Shown: positions 25,695 to 34,859, counted from the stretch's first letter. The stretch is 64,000 nt of DNA from DAOUJI01 sp965219565 (GCA_965219565.1 OZ244780.1:2728001-2792000); one strand, 5' to 3'. Made by a program: numbers and translations. The notes: generated from the sequence alone by a model not told the origin.

Positions 25695-26723
25695 CTATTG
25701 CCAGGTGAGCACTATCTTGCCAAAGTTGTCCCTGTTAATCATCGCGTGATGGGCGTCCTGGACCTGCTCGAAGGGAAAGACCTTGTGGACCACCGGCTTC
25801 ATACGCCCGGCTTCCATCAGCCTGAGGGACTCGTGCATGTAGCTGTTGCTGCCCATGAAGGACCAGCCGACGGATATTTTCCTGTCCCTCAGCGTGGCCA
25901 TTTCGATGGCCACGGGCGTGGTGTCGGTGAAACCGCAGTTGACCACCCGCCCTCCAGGGGCCATGCCCTTAATTAATTCCTCGATGGTCCTGCCTCCCAC
26001 ACTGTCAGCCGCTACGTTCACTCCGCGTCCGTCTGTGATTTCGAGGAGCTGCTGGTGCCAGTCAGGCTGCGTGTAGTCGATGGCCGCGTCGGCTCCCAGG
26101 TCCAGGCCCTTCTGACGCTTCTCTTCGGTGGAGGCAGTCGTGATGACTTTTGCGCCGGTGGATTTGGCGATTTGGATGGCAGCGATGCCCACCCCGCTGC
26201 CGGCTGCCGTAACCAACACCCACTCTCCCGGTTCGACCCTGGCTCTTTCGTGGAGCATCCGCCAGGCCGTGATGAAGACCAGGGGCACTGAAGCAGCCTC
26301 TTCCAGGCTGAGGTTGGAGGGAAGGGGAGCCAGGTTGGCTGCGGGAACGGTCATAAGCTCCGAATAGCCGCCGTCCCTTCCCACTCCAAGAAGGTGGTAC
26401 TGAGGACAGTCGGCGTGCCGTCCACGCAAACACTGGAAGCAGTGCTGGCAACTAATGCCCGGCGACACCACCACTTGGTCTCCGACGGAATATCCCGTCA
26501 CCCCGGGTCCCAGCTCCTCCACCACTCCTGAAACGTCGCTGCCCATGATGCGCGGTCCGCCGAATCGACGGTTCTCTGGATTCTTGGTCGCCCAGACGTC
26601 CAGGTGGTTCATGGCACAGCCCTTGACCTTGAGCAGGACCTCGCCGGCGGCGGGCTTTGGGTCCGGCAGTTCGGTGATGGCCAGCGCCTCAACGCCGCCC
26701 GACTCGTATACTATGCCTCTCAT
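25695..26723 (-). CDS. Zn-dependent alcohol dehydrogenase/quinone oxidoreductase family
   Basis: 342-residue MDR-superfamily NAD(P)-dependent oxidoreductase. GroES-like N-terminus, structural zinc cysteines in SCQHCFQCLRGRHADC, and a Rossmann motif in VTAAGSGVGIAAIQIAKS. The ending KIVLTWQ is typical. Strong ribosome binding site CGGAGGAG. The cupin gene starts 10 bp after its stop and the CoA-transferase beta gene ends 48 bp upstream, so it may belong to the same leftward transcript. The substrate is unknown. Confidence 0.9.
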   Translation of the reverse strand: MRGIVYESGGVEALAITELPDPKPAAGEVLLKVKGCAMNHLDVWATKNPENRRFGGPRIMGSDVSGVVEELGPGVTGYSVGDQVVVSPGISCQHCFQCLRGRHADCPQYHLLGVGRDGGYSELMTVPAANLAPLPSNLSLEEAASVPLVFITAWRMLHERARVEPGEWVLVTAAGSGVGIAAIQIAKSTGAKVITTASTEEKRQKGLDLGADAAIDYTQPDWHQQLLEITDGRGVNVAADSVGGRTIEELIKGMAPGGRVVNCGFTDTTPVAIEMATLRDRKISVGWSFMGSNSYMHESLRLMEAGRMKPVVHKVFPFEQVQDAHHAMINRDNFGKIVLTWQ

Positions 26724-26771
26724 ACTCTCCTCCGGTCTTCAAACATTGCCGTTGCCTACGGCTACGGCAGT

Positions 26772-27440
26772 CTACCGCACTTCCAGCTCCTTGAGGTCAG
26801 GGGAGATTATCAACTCAGCGCCTGTGGCCTCTTGGACCTCCTCGGGCGTGTAGCCCGGGGCAATTTCCTTCAACACGAAACCCTGAGGAGACACCTCGAA
26901 CAGGCCGAGGTTGGTGACAACCAGCGTGACCACACCGACAGCGGTCACGGGCAGATCACAACGCTTGAGGAGCCGGGGCTGACCGTCCCTGGTGGTGTGC
27001 TCGAGAGCTATGTACACCCTCTTAGCGCCCACCGCCAGGTCCATAGCGCCGCCGATGCCGCCGCCCTTTCGGCCTGCGATTCTCCAGTTGGCAAAGTCTC
27101 CGTTCTCCGCCACCTCGTAAGCGCCCATTACGGTCACGTCCACGTAGCCGCCCCGGATCAGGCCGAAAGAGTCGGCGTGGTGGACTATGGCCGCGCCTTT
27201 GTGGATAGTGGTGTACTGGCCTCCGGCGTTCACCAGATGCAGATCTTCTTCCCCTTCCTTGGCGATGGGGCCGTAACCTATGACTCCATTCTCGGAGTGG
27301 AAGATGATGTCCACGTCTTTGAAGTCGTAGTTGGAGCATAGCGTGGGCATCCCCACACCCAGATTGACCACCCATCCATCCTGGAATTCCATGGCCAAAC
27401 GGCTGCACATGGTCTGTCGGTCCAAAGATTTCTTCTCCAT
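26772..27440 (-). CDS. 3-oxoacid CoA-transferase family, subunit B
   Basis: 222-residue beta subunit of a family I CoA-transferase. I chose the ATG at 27440 because GGAGG lies 7 bases upstream and the protein then begins MEKKSLDRQTMCSRLAMEFQ, matching the family; the frame extends to 27548 but overlaps the partner gene further. The catalytic Glu is residue 50 in FHSENGVIGYGP. GGAMDLAVGAKRVY and PGYTPEEVQEATGAELI match SCOT-like beta subunits. It acts with the upstream alpha subunit to move CoA between acyl groups, feeding an organic acid into beta-oxidation-like steps. Confidence 0.92.
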   Translation of the reverse strand: MEKKSLDRQTMCSRLAMEFQDGWVVNLGVGMPTLCSNYDFKDVDIIFHSENGVIGYGPIAKEGEEDLHLVNAGGQYTTIHKGAAIVHHADSFGLIRGGYVDVTVMGAYEVAENGDFANWRIAGRKGGGIGGAMDLAVGAKRVYIALEHTTRDGQPRLLKRCDLPVTAVGVVTLVVTNLGLFEVSPQGFVLKEIAPGYTPEEVQEATGAELIISPDLKELEVR

Positions 27441-27478
27441 CCGGCTGCCTCCGACGTTTGGAATGCTTGAAATGGGAG

Positions 27479-28198
27479 CTACCGCCCTGGGGGTTGTTCG
27501 AAGATCCCCTCGGGAGGCGGGGGAATCTTTACTATGCGGTCTACGCATAGGCCGGGGGTGTGTACACAGTCGGGGTCCAGTTCGCCCAACTCCACGATTT
27601 CGTGCTCCACCTCTACTATGGTGATTCTAGCTGCCTGGGCCATCACTGGGTTGAAGTTGCGTTGGGACAGCCTGTACTGGAGGTTTCCAAATGTGTCCGC
27701 CCTCCACGCCCTGATGAAAGCGTAGTCGGCGTGAAGGGGGTACTCCAGGACATACTCACGTCCGTTGATGATCCGGTGTTCTTTACCCTCGGCCAACTCG
27801 GTGCCCACCGATGTCGGGGTGTAGAACGCCCCGATCCCGGCTCCGGCGGCTCGCATCCGTTCGGCCAGTGTCCCCTGGGGGACCAGTTCGGCCTCGATTT
27901 CGCCCGCCTGGTACATGTCCGACCAAGCGGAGGTGCGGGAAGGGTGGGGTTCGGCTGAGAAGGCAAGAACCATCTTCTTCATGCGCCCCGCTTCGATGAG
28001 GTTCAGCACGTCCATGGAGTCCTCGGGGCGTCCGAATCTGTTGGATATCCCGGTGAGGTCCTTTGCCCCCTGACGGAGCAGAGCGGCTATGAGGTTCCTG
28101 GGCATACCCGTGGGTCCAAAACCCGGGAACATGACGGTGGACCCATTGGGAATGTCCGCCACAGCCTCATCCATGCTGCCAACGACTTTGTTCTTCAT
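27479..28198 (-). CDS. 3-oxoacid CoA-transferase family, subunit A
   Basis: 239-residue alpha subunit. The N-terminus MKNKVVGSMDEAVADIPNGS and the glycine-rich FPGFGPTGMPRNLIAALL are diagnostic, as is GIGAFYTPTSVGTELAEGKE. The beta subunit follows at a 38-base gap. Length matches stand-alone alpha subunits of succinyl-CoA:3-ketoacid and related transferases. The exact acyl pair is not predictable. A weak GGAG lies upstream. Confidence 0.92.
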   Translation of the reverse strand: MKNKVVGSMDEAVADIPNGSTVMFPGFGPTGMPRNLIAALLRQGAKDLTGISNRFGRPEDSMDVLNLIEAGRMKKMVLAFSAEPHPSRTSAWSDMYQAGEIEAELVPQGTLAERMRAAGAGIGAFYTPTSVGTELAEGKEHRIINGREYVLEYPLHADYAFIRAWRADTFGNLQYRLSQRNFNPVMAQAARITIVEVEHEIVELGELDPDCVHTPGLCVDRIVKIPPPPEGIFEQPPGR

Positions 28199-28273
28199 GG
28201 GGTATCAGCTTCTCCTTCGAATGTCCCTTAAACAGCCTAGCCAAGATGTCATTAGGACTACGCGGAGCCGTCT

Positions 28274-28522
28274 CTAATTGGCCCGCTGCGAGTCCCATAG
28301 CGCCTTGGTGCCCAGAAAGTCCTCGTAGTTCGCGTAGGGAAGTTGCGTCATGGACCCTCTCAGGTCACGTACCGAAGGCTTTCCCTCCGAGGAAGATTGC
28401 ACGGGAATGAGTTTCCCGCATGGCTTTCCGAGTCGGGTGATGATCACCTCTTCGCCGTCATTGAGGTTTCTGAGTATTTCGCTGACTTTGGCCTTGAACT
28501 CTCTTATGCTATACGTAGTCAT
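28274..28522 (-). CDS. Orphan Phd/YefM-type antitoxin
   Basis: 82-residue antitoxin-like protein (MTTYSIREFKAKVSEILRNL, then NDGEEVIITRLGKPCGKLIP), a clear Phd/YefM N-terminal DNA-binding domain. Its C-terminus continues with SVRDLRGSMTQLPYANYEDF. A start three codons further out (28531) is possible. No toxin follows in either direction: downstream is the CoA-transferase alpha gene and upstream an NTP-pyrophosphatase-like gene. It is either a solitary regulator or a degraded toxin-antitoxin pair. Confidence 0.8.
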   Translation of the reverse strand: MTTYSIREFKAKVSEILRNLNDGEEVIITRLGKPCGKLIPVQSSSEGKPSVRDLRGSMTQLPYANYEDFLGTKALWDSQRAN

Positions 28523-28562
28523 GTGGTGCAACTTACGTGATTTATGTGGTCACTACATCATA

Positions 28563-29198
28563 TCACGAGCCCGAAAGTCTCGTGAGATAGTCCTGGACCT
28601 TGGACTTCAAGCGGGTCCAGTGGTCCCCTATGGAGTCCAGGTCCGCTTCCGGGCCGTCAAGGGCGGCAGCGTAGGTCTTGCCCAGCTCTGGAAGGAACCA
28701 CAACGAGAAGAACCAGAACCCGGGTATTCGGTGAGCGTCGTCGGGCGCTTCCAGAATGTATCCGACAGGACCTTCCACCAGCCAGGAAACGGTGGGCAGC
28801 CCGCCTCCCGCCAAGGCTACTGATTCGACCCATACACCTTTGCGGTCCTCTTCGCTGTAGGGCTCCATTAGCTCAAGCAGCCGGCGTATGCGGGCATCGT
28901 CGTTCGCGTCCTCACCAGCAAAGCGGCGGGTGTGCAAGCTCAACCAATCATCGCCCAGGGACGGAATCACCAGTCCGCCGTCACTTGCCAGGGCCGCCAA
29001 GCCCGCAGCCTGGGACCAGGCCTCGGCCTTGAGCCGGGCGTTTTCCTCGTGGGTAACGCCTGCTTCCTCCGGGTCAAACCCCGACAAACCCAGGGACGAC
29101 GGGTCCACGGTTCCAATAGGAAGACCCTCAAGCAGCCACCGCAAGCGTTCCAGCTTGGCGGGGTTGGTTGTGCCCAGCAGCGCCTTCCTCACGGCCAT
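28563..29198 (-). CDS. RdgB/HAM1-like non-canonical purine NTP pyrophosphatase
   Basis: 211-residue protein of the ITPase fold. KALLGTTNPAKLERLRWLLE at the N-terminus is the substrate-binding (S/T)xNxxK box, followed by GVTHEENARLKA (metal-binding Glu) and LASDGGLVIPSLGDDW, a variant of the usual SDSGLxVxALGGxPG loop. The two positions after SD differ from canonical RdgB, so specificity may have shifted. The role would be cleansing of dITP/XTP from the nucleotide pool. It begins 16 bp after the alcohol dehydrogenase stop. Confidence 0.75.
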   Translation of the reverse strand: MAVRKALLGTTNPAKLERLRWLLEGLPIGTVDPSSLGLSGFDPEEAGVTHEENARLKAEAWSQAAGLAALASDGGLVIPSLGDDWLSLHTRRFAGEDANDDARIRRLLELMEPYSEEDRKGVWVESVALAGGGLPTVSWLVEGPVGYILEAPDDAHRIPGFWFFSLWFLPELGKTYAAALDGPEADLDSIGDHWTRLKSKVQDYLTRLSGS

Positions 29199-29214
29199 GC
29201 CCGGAAAGTCCTCG

Positions 29215-30333
29215 TTAGTCGGGGAAGGTCAGAGCGGCTTTCAGGTCCTGGAAGGACTTCATGCGTTCCATCGCCTCGTTGATGCCCGCCAGAGGCGTAT
29301 GGCTGGTGATCATGTCCTCGAACGTAAAGTTCTCAGCATTGTCCTGGAGGAACTGGAGCGCCTTCCAGTAGTGGGCCACGCTGGCCGACTGGGTGGAAAC
29401 GATGCGCATGTGCTTGCGAACGATGTCGGCGGGCCTGAAGGTGACCTCGTGGGGACCGATTTGCCCGATGATCAGGTAGCGGCCCGTTCCCCGGACCATT
29501 TGCAACCCCTCGGTGAAGGCGGTCTTGGCGCCCGACACCTCGACCACCACGTCCGGCCCCTCTCCCCCGGTAATGTCCAGGATGCGCTCGTACCGTTCCT
29601 GGGCGTTGAGTTCACCCACGTCCAGCGTGTAGTCGGCGCCCCACTTCCTGGCTATCTCCAGCCTGCCCGGCGGGCCTCCAATGACAATGACCTTCCTGGC
29701 TCCGGCCGTCAGCGCCTGGGTCAGGGAGAAGAGGCCCAGCGGGCCGCTGCCCTGGATTGCGACGGTGTGCCGGTTCTCTATGCGCCCCAACCGGTCAAAC
29801 CCGTGGACCACCGTCCGGAGGGCGCATGCAGCGGCGGAGGCCAGGTCGTCGGACACGCTGTCTGGGACCTTGAGCCTCCCGGAGGTGGGATAGACGTAGC
29901 AGTATTCGGCGAATCCGCCGACCAAATACGGATATTCGGTGCATAGCGGCGACATGTAGCCTCGCCGGTTGGTGCAAAGCGTATATTGGTTCTCCACGGT
30001 GCAGTAATGGCATTGGCCGCAGAACCCGTGGGTCCATATGATGCGGTCGCCTTCGCTCAGAGGCTGGCCCACCGAGTCGTGGGTTACGCCCGGGCCCATC
30101 CTGGCTATATGCCCGGTCATCTCGTGTCCCAGTATGCGCGGGAACTCTTTCGGGGCGGTGGTGGACTCACCCTCCCAGTAGTGGACGTCGCTGCCGCAGA
30201 TGGTGGCGGAGGCGGTCTTGACTATTATCGAGCCGTACTCCATCTCTTTGGGAATCGGGACTTCCATGATCTCCATGGGTTGATGTACGCCCACGAGGGC
30301 GGCCACTTTGCAAGTGTCAGGCAACGCAACCAT
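29215..30333 (-). CDS. Zn-dependent alcohol dehydrogenase
   Basis: 372-residue MDR dehydrogenase. The catalytic zinc site is suggested by ATICGSDVHYW (Cys) and the His-Glu of ILGHEMTG; structural cysteines run FCGQCHYC...TLC. The dinucleotide-binding motif is GSGPLGLFSLTQAL. RBS AGGAGGAG at ideal spacing. The product resembles the dehydrogenase at 50486-51592 in its GSDVHYW and GHE motifs, so they are distant paralogues. It lies upstream of the RdgB-like gene and downstream of the molybdenum hydroxylase gene. Confidence 0.9.
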   Translation of the reverse strand: MVALPDTCKVAALVGVHQPMEIMEVPIPKEMEYGSIIVKTASATICGSDVHYWEGESTTAPKEFPRILGHEMTGHIARMGPGVTHDSVGQPLSEGDRIIWTHGFCGQCHYCTVENQYTLCTNRRGYMSPLCTEYPYLVGGFAEYCYVYPTSGRLKVPDSVSDDLASAAACALRTVVHGFDRLGRIENRHTVAIQGSGPLGLFSLTQALTAGARKVIVIGGPPGRLEIARKWGADYTLDVGELNAQERYERILDITGGEGPDVVVEVSGAKTAFTEGLQMVRGTGRYLIIGQIGPHEVTFRPADIVRKHMRIVSTQSASVAHYWKALQFLQDNAENFTFEDMITSHTPLAGINEAMERMKSFQDLKAALTFPD

Positions 30334-30358
30334 GTCTCCTCCTGAGATTGTTCTACTT

Positions 30359-32713
30359 TTAGCCCTCTTGTTCCCACATGGTTTCCAGTATGGCCCCGGG
30401 GCTCATGGGCAGTCTGGTCATTCTGACGCCTAGCGCGTCATGTATTGCGTTGGCCACCGCTGCCATGGGCGGGACCAGCGACACCTCGCCCACTCCCCTG
30501 ACGCCGAAGGGATGGCCGGGGTTAGGCACCTCGATAATCACCGTGTCTATCATGGGCAGGTCCAGTGAGGTGGGCATCCTGTAGTCCAGGAAGCTGGAGT
30601 TCAGCATCTGCCCGTCGCCACTCATGTAATACTCTTCATTGAGGGCCCAGCCGATGCCTTGGACGGCTCCGCCCTGCATCTGGCCCTCCACATAGGAGGG
30701 GTGAATGGCAGTTCCGGCGTCCTGGAAGGTGGTGTAGCGCAGTATGTCCACCTTTCCCGTCTCAGGGTCCACCTCCACGTCCACCATGTGGACGGCGAAA
30801 GCGTTCCCCACCCGGGAAGGATTGACCGCCGCCCGCCCGACAACGGGGCCTCCGGTGGCGTTCAGCCTGGCTGCCAACTCCGCAAAGGCCATTCGCAGTT
30901 CCGGGTCGGACTTGTGGGACAGCAAACCCCGGTCGCTGTACTCGATGTCCTCAGGGTCGGCGTCCCAAATCGTTGCCGCCCGGGCAATCATCTGGCGTTT
31001 AACGTCCTGGGCCGCCTCGTAGACGGCGGTGCCGGTCTTGAAGGTCACACCGGAACCACCAGCCCCGCTGCTATAGCCTATCGCCGCGGTGTCGCCGATG
31101 GCGGGCTTAACGTCCTCGGCGCCGATGCCCAGGACTTCGGCCACGTGCATGGCGGCGACGGCCCTGCTGCCCCCGATGTCAGGGGAGCCCTCAAGAAGGC
31201 TTACGGTGCCGTCGGCGTGCACGGAGGCCACAGCGCTGGCAGGCCCTGTGCCGTTCATCCATGCGCCGCTGGCTACCCCGCGCCCACGCTTCTTTCCGTC
31301 GGGACCGTCCGGCGAAACGGGCGTCTTGTTGTGGTCGTGATCCCTGGCGGCCTGGAGGACCTCCACGTTGCCGATGCGTTGGAACACCGGCCCGACGACC
31401 TGCCTGGTCCCCTCCTTGGAAGCGTTGAGCAAGCGCATCTCGATGGGGTCCATGCCCAGCTGTTCACACAGCTCATCAATGACCGTCTCCGCCGCAAAAG
31501 ACGCGATAGGGGATCCGGGCGCCCGGTAAGCGGCGACCTTCTGAGTGTTCACTACCACGTCCATGGCTTCCAGGTAGGCGTTCTGCAGGTCGTAAGGGCC
31601 GAATATAGTCCGCGTTCCCGACGCCACCGGCGACCCGGGGAAGGCGCCTGCTTCGAACACCAGACGCGCCTCGGCGGCAGTAATTTTGCCGTCGTTCCTT
31701 GCGCCGATCTTGATTTTGATATGGCCTGCCGACGTCGGGCCGGTGCCCAGAAACACGTCCGTCCTGGTCATGCTCAGCTTCACGGGGTGTCCCGTCTTTC
31801 GGGAAAGGACCGCAGCCACCGGCTCCAGGTAGCAGCCGCCTTGCCCCTTGCCTCCGAACCCGCCGCCGATTTCCATCGGGATGATTTTCACCTGGGACAC
31901 TGGCAATTCAAGCATGCTGGAGGTATGGTCTCTCAGGGCGAAGTGGCCCTGGGAGCTGGTCCATATCGTCACCAACCCATCGGTCCCCCAGTACGCGGTG
32001 GCGGAGTGTGGTTCGATGTATCCCTGGTGCACTGGCCGGGTGTGGTACTCCCGTTCCACAACCACATCGGCCTCAGCGAACCCCTGCTCAGGCTCGCCCA
32101 GCTTGAACTCGAAATGGTTGGCTACGTTGGAGGGCCGTTCCACGTCGTCATCGGCGTATCCGCCGCCCCTGAAGGCCGCGTCGGCCATTGTCACAAGCCG
32201 CTCATGAAGTATGGGCGCGTCGTCCTTCATGGCTTCCTCGGCGGTGAACACCGGAGCCAAGACCTCGTAGTCCACGTCTATCAAGGCCAGCGCCTCTTCT
32301 GCGACGTGGGCACTGGTGGCCGCCACCGCTGCCACGGTATGGCCTTTGTACAACGCCTTCTCCCGGGCCATGACGTTGCGGCTGTAGAAGCCGTAGTTGA
32401 CGGCGGCGCCTTCCTCTATTTCCGACAGCTTAGCCGAGACCTCCGGCATGTCCGCTGCCGTAACCACAGCCTTCACTCCGGGAAGCGCCGTCGCCTTGGA
32501 GACATCTATGGACTTGATGCGCGCGTGGGCGTGGGGACTGCGAAGCGCCCTCGCATGCAGAAGCGCGGGGCCTGGAATGTCGGCAAAGGACGTGTCGGCG
32601 GCATAACGCGCCCGGCCCGTCACCTTGTCCGGTCCGTCGTGGCGCACAGGCCTGCTGCCCACTACGTTGTAATCGGGAACTTCAGGGCTTTTTATTATCT
32701 GTCCCGTGGTCAT
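30359..32713 (-). CDS. Molybdenum hydroxylase large subunit (xanthine dehydrogenase family)
   Basis: 784-residue molybdopterin-binding subunit of the xanthine dehydrogenase/aldehyde oxidase family. I chose the ATG at 32713, preceded by AGGAGGGC; the longer frame to 32887 reads into a GC-rich repeat. It has an N-terminal a/b hammerhead domain (about 20-130), GGGFGGKGQGG for the molybdenum cofactor near residue 290, and the catalytic Glu at about 743 in RGVGEVSLVPP. The small [2Fe-2S] and FAD subunits are not next door and must lie elsewhere. Neighbours are dehydrogenases, so hydroxylation of a small organic molecule is likely. Confidence 0.92.
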   Translation of the reverse strand: MTTGQIIKSPEVPDYNVVGSRPVRHDGPDKVTGRARYAADTSFADIPGPALLHARALRSPHAHARIKSIDVSKATALPGVKAVVTAADMPEVSAKLSEIEEGAAVNYGFYSRNVMAREKALYKGHTVAAVAATSAHVAEEALALIDVDYEVLAPVFTAEEAMKDDAPILHERLVTMADAAFRGGGYADDDVERPSNVANHFEFKLGEPEQGFAEADVVVEREYHTRPVHQGYIEPHSATAYWGTDGLVTIWTSSQGHFALRDHTSSMLELPVSQVKIIPMEIGGGFGGKGQGGCYLEPVAAVLSRKTGHPVKLSMTRTDVFLGTGPTSAGHIKIKIGARNDGKITAAEARLVFEAGAFPGSPVASGTRTIFGPYDLQNAYLEAMDVVVNTQKVAAYRAPGSPIASFAAETVIDELCEQLGMDPIEMRLLNASKEGTRQVVGPVFQRIGNVEVLQAARDHDHNKTPVSPDGPDGKKRGRGVASGAWMNGTGPASAVASVHADGTVSLLEGSPDIGGSRAVAAMHVAEVLGIGAEDVKPAIGDTAAIGYSSGAGGSGVTFKTGTAVYEAAQDVKRQMIARAATIWDADPEDIEYSDRGLLSHKSDPELRMAFAELAARLNATGGPVVGRAAVNPSRVGNAFAVHMVDVEVDPETGKVDILRYTTFQDAGTAIHPSYVEGQMQGGAVQGIGWALNEEYYMSGDGQMLNSSFLDYRMPTSLDLPMIDTVIIEVPNPGHPFGVRGVGEVSLVPPMAAVANAIHDALGVRMTRLPMSPGAILETMWEQEG

Positions 32714-32740
32714 CAACGCCCTCCTTTCTTTATTCGTCCA

Positions 32741-32815
32741 CCCCCATCCTAACCTTCTCCCTTGGGGGAAGGAACAGACTCCCTCTCCCGCTGGGAGAGG
32801 GTTGGGGTGAGGGTT
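32741..32815. repeat. GC-rich palindromic repeat, single pair
   Basis: Opposed arms, the first ATCCTAACCTTCTCCCTTGG and the second CCCTCTCCCGCTGGGAGAGG, form two hairpins. This is the same family as the arrays at 12873-13066 and 20137-20310. It lies between the molybdenum hydroxylase and dimeric-barrel genes. Confidence 0.75.
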
Positions 32816-33491
32816 AAAACGATCGCTGAGGGAAGATGCGGCGGTACACGCCTGGGGAGCCGGGAGCGTGGTCGTAGTCGCCGCCAATGTAGTCGTTCAT
32901 GGTGTCCGTCTTACGCCACTCGTTCCATGCTATGGTCTGCGAGACGTTCTCGTGCTCGAACTCGTATAAGGTCAGGTACTTGGGACCCTTCCCCTCTATG
33001 CAGTGGAACCGCCTGGCGTAGAGGCAGCCGGGCAGGGCTGTGTTCTGGGGCAAGCGTATGTTGTCGTAGTAGTGGTTGTACTTTTCCTCGATCTCCGCAG
33101 GAACTTCCATACGCCCCACCTGGACCGCCGCAGGCATGGGTCTGCCCAGCGCTTCCGGCTCTTCCGTCTCAGGGTAGATTCGCGTGTAGACGTTGCGGAT
33201 GGTGAGGCGCGCTCCCCCTCGCCCCTGGATGCTCCGAGTCCACTCCGGCGGATTGTCGCGGTAGGCGTTTCGCTCCGGCGTGGAGAACACGCCGAAATTC
33301 TCATGCTCATAGATGGCCAGATACCTGGGCGAACCTCTCACGGCCTCGTACCGGGCAGCGTCGAGGTATCCGGGCATCTTCAGCAGGTCGGGTATGTGCT
33401 CCTCGTTGTACCAGCGGTTCCATTCATCGTCCATTTCCGGGTCAACGTCGGCGAAAACCACCGAAATAACTGAGCCCTTCCTTCTGGTCAT
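32814..33491 (-). CDS. Dimeric alpha-beta barrel protein (EthD-like)
   Basis: 225-residue protein with two tandem ferredoxin-like halves: residues about 5-105 contain DEWNRWYNEEHIPDLLKMPG, and residues about 130-215 contain EEKYNHYYDNIRLPQNTALPG. This duplicated pattern (conserved WYNEEHIPD and YYDNIRLP, then GYLDAARYEA and GCLYARRFHC) is seen in EthD/dimeric alpha-beta barrel proteins, in which one chain supplies both halves of the barrel. The role is unknown; such proteins often act with monooxygenase or hydroxylase systems. AGGAGG precedes the ATG. It is adjacent to the SDR and molybdenum hydroxylase genes. Confidence 0.75.
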   Translation of the reverse strand: MTRRKGSVISVVFADVDPEMDDEWNRWYNEEHIPDLLKMPGYLDAARYEAVRGSPRYLAIYEHENFGVFSTPERNAYRDNPPEWTRSIQGRGGARLTIRNVYTRIYPETEEPEALGRPMPAAVQVGRMEVPAEIEEKYNHYYDNIRLPQNTALPGCLYARRFHCIEGKGPKYLTLYEFEHENVSQTIAWNEWRKTDTMNDYIGGDYDHAPGSPGVYRRIFPQRSF

Positions 33492-33535
33492 GGGTGTCCT
33501 CCTGTTTCTGGAGTTGACTCTAGCGCTAACTCAAC

Positions 33536-34294
33536 CTACATGGCTGTCCGGCCGCCGTCGATGACCATCTCCGAGCCGGTCATGTAGGACGACTCGTCGG
33601 AGGCAAGGAAAAGGACTCCATAAGCTATCTCCGAGGACTCGCCCATGCGACCCAGGGGCACCCGGTCCATGCGGACGGCCATCTCATCGGGCCTGGCCAT
33701 GCGGGTCTCTTGTACCATGGGTGTGTCTATGGGGCCGGGGTGGACGGAGTTGCAGCGAATGTTGTCCTTGGCGTGTTGGATAGCCGTCGCCTTGGTGAAA
33801 AGCCGCACCCCGCCCTTGCTGGCGGCGTAGGCGGATGAGGAAGGGGAGGCGGGAGCGATTCCCGCCCCAGAGGAGATGTTGATTATGGAACCGCCTCCAG
33901 CCCTTATCATGGCCGGTATAGCGTGCTTCGTGCCCAGAAACACGCCTCGCATGTTCACGGCCATGACCAAGTCCCACTCCTCAACGGGCATTTCATCGAT
34001 GGCGGACCAGGTCACGATGCCGGCGTTGTTGACCAGGACGTTCAGGCGGCCGTACTTGGACTCGGCCAGCTCCACGGCCTTGCGCCAATCGTCCTCCTGG
34101 GTCACGTCAAGATGCACGTAGTCTGCGGCTCCGCCAAGCTCGCGGATTTCCGCCTCCACCTGGGCGCCCAGCTCATCCCTGATGTCTCCGATGACTACAC
34201 TGGCGCCCTCGGATGCGAAGAGGCGGGCCTCTTCAGCTCCTTGCCCTCTGGCGCCGCCGGAGATTATGGCCGTTTTGCCGTCGAGACGTCCCAT
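33536..34294 (-). CDS. Short-chain dehydrogenase/reductase
   Basis: 252-residue classical SDR. Cofactor motif SGGARGQG (residues about 12-19, a variant of TGxxxGxG), NNAG near residue 90, catalytic Ser in INISSG, and YAASK with Tyr and Lys near 155-159. The C-terminal GSEMVIDGGRTAM is standard. Substrate unknown; it would reduce or oxidise a hydroxyl/carbonyl group. It is co-directional with the barrel protein 44 bp downstream. Confidence 0.95.
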   Translation of the reverse strand: MGRLDGKTAIISGGARGQGAEEARLFASEGASVVIGDIRDELGAQVEAEIRELGGAADYVHLDVTQEDDWRKAVELAESKYGRLNVLVNNAGIVTWSAIDEMPVEEWDLVMAVNMRGVFLGTKHAIPAMIRAGGGSIINISSGAGIAPASPSSSAYAASKGGVRLFTKATAIQHAKDNIRCNSVHPGPIDTPMVQETRMARPDEMAVRMDRVPLGRMGESSEIAYGVLFLASDESSYMTGSEMVIDGGRTAM

Positions 34295-34373
34295 GAGACC
34301 CCACCTTGGACATATTGCGCACTAGGCGCCGTCCGCACACCGTTAAGCAGAGAATACTTGGGGGCGGGATGGG

Positions 34374-34652
34374 TGTCAAACCGCAACGCTCCAGGAACTG
34401 ACCCAGCAGCGGGTGCTGGTTCTCTACCGCGCCGAACGGCCCGCCAGCGTGCTGGTCCTGCCTGATCCCGAAATCAAAGGTTTGGCTCGCGTTACCGGCG
34501 CTATCCTGACCTCACTCAGCGAACGTCGTCTGGCGAAGGAACGAGACCGTCCCGCCCATGGAGATGCCATGTATTGTGGGGTAGGCACAAATTATAGGGA
34601 ACCAGGGCGCTCCCCCAGTAGATCGATGACGCGCTATCTCGCTGAAAAGTAG
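34374..34652 (+). other. Possible coding remnant in a 565-bp gene-free stretch
   Basis: Between 34295 and 34859 no gene is supported. A frame reading TATLQELTQQRVLVLYRAER and continuing PASVLVLPDPEIKGLARVTG has a protein-like composition and no good start or ribosome binding site. It may be a relic of a larger gene, but I do not recognise its family. The sequence just before the next gene contains TATAGTATAA at about 34661, a possible -10 region. Confidence 0.2.
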
Positions 34653-34859
34653 GATGTAGTATAGTATAAGCTGAAGGTAAATCAGGGCGCCGGGCGAGTT
34701 GCCCGTGGTTCGTTCTTTTTATTGCTGTGGTGTTTCGAGCGCCAGCGTCGCCACAGGGACCGTGTAATCCGGGACCCGGTTAAGACGGACTGTATTGTTG
34801 ACCTGGTGAAGCTCCTCGTTTTCGAGTCCGCTGGAAACTAACAAAAGGAGAGGGGAGAT

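Noticed and set aside
27479..27548. Longer start of CoA-transferase subunit B at 27548
   Set aside because: It would overlap subunit A by 70 bases, and the extra N-terminus is unlike the family; the ATG at 27440 has a good ribosome site.
32714..32887. N-terminal extension of the molybdenum hydroxylase
   Set aside because: The extension is encoded by the GC-rich palindromic repeat and lacks homology; the ATG at 32713 has AGGAGGG upstream.
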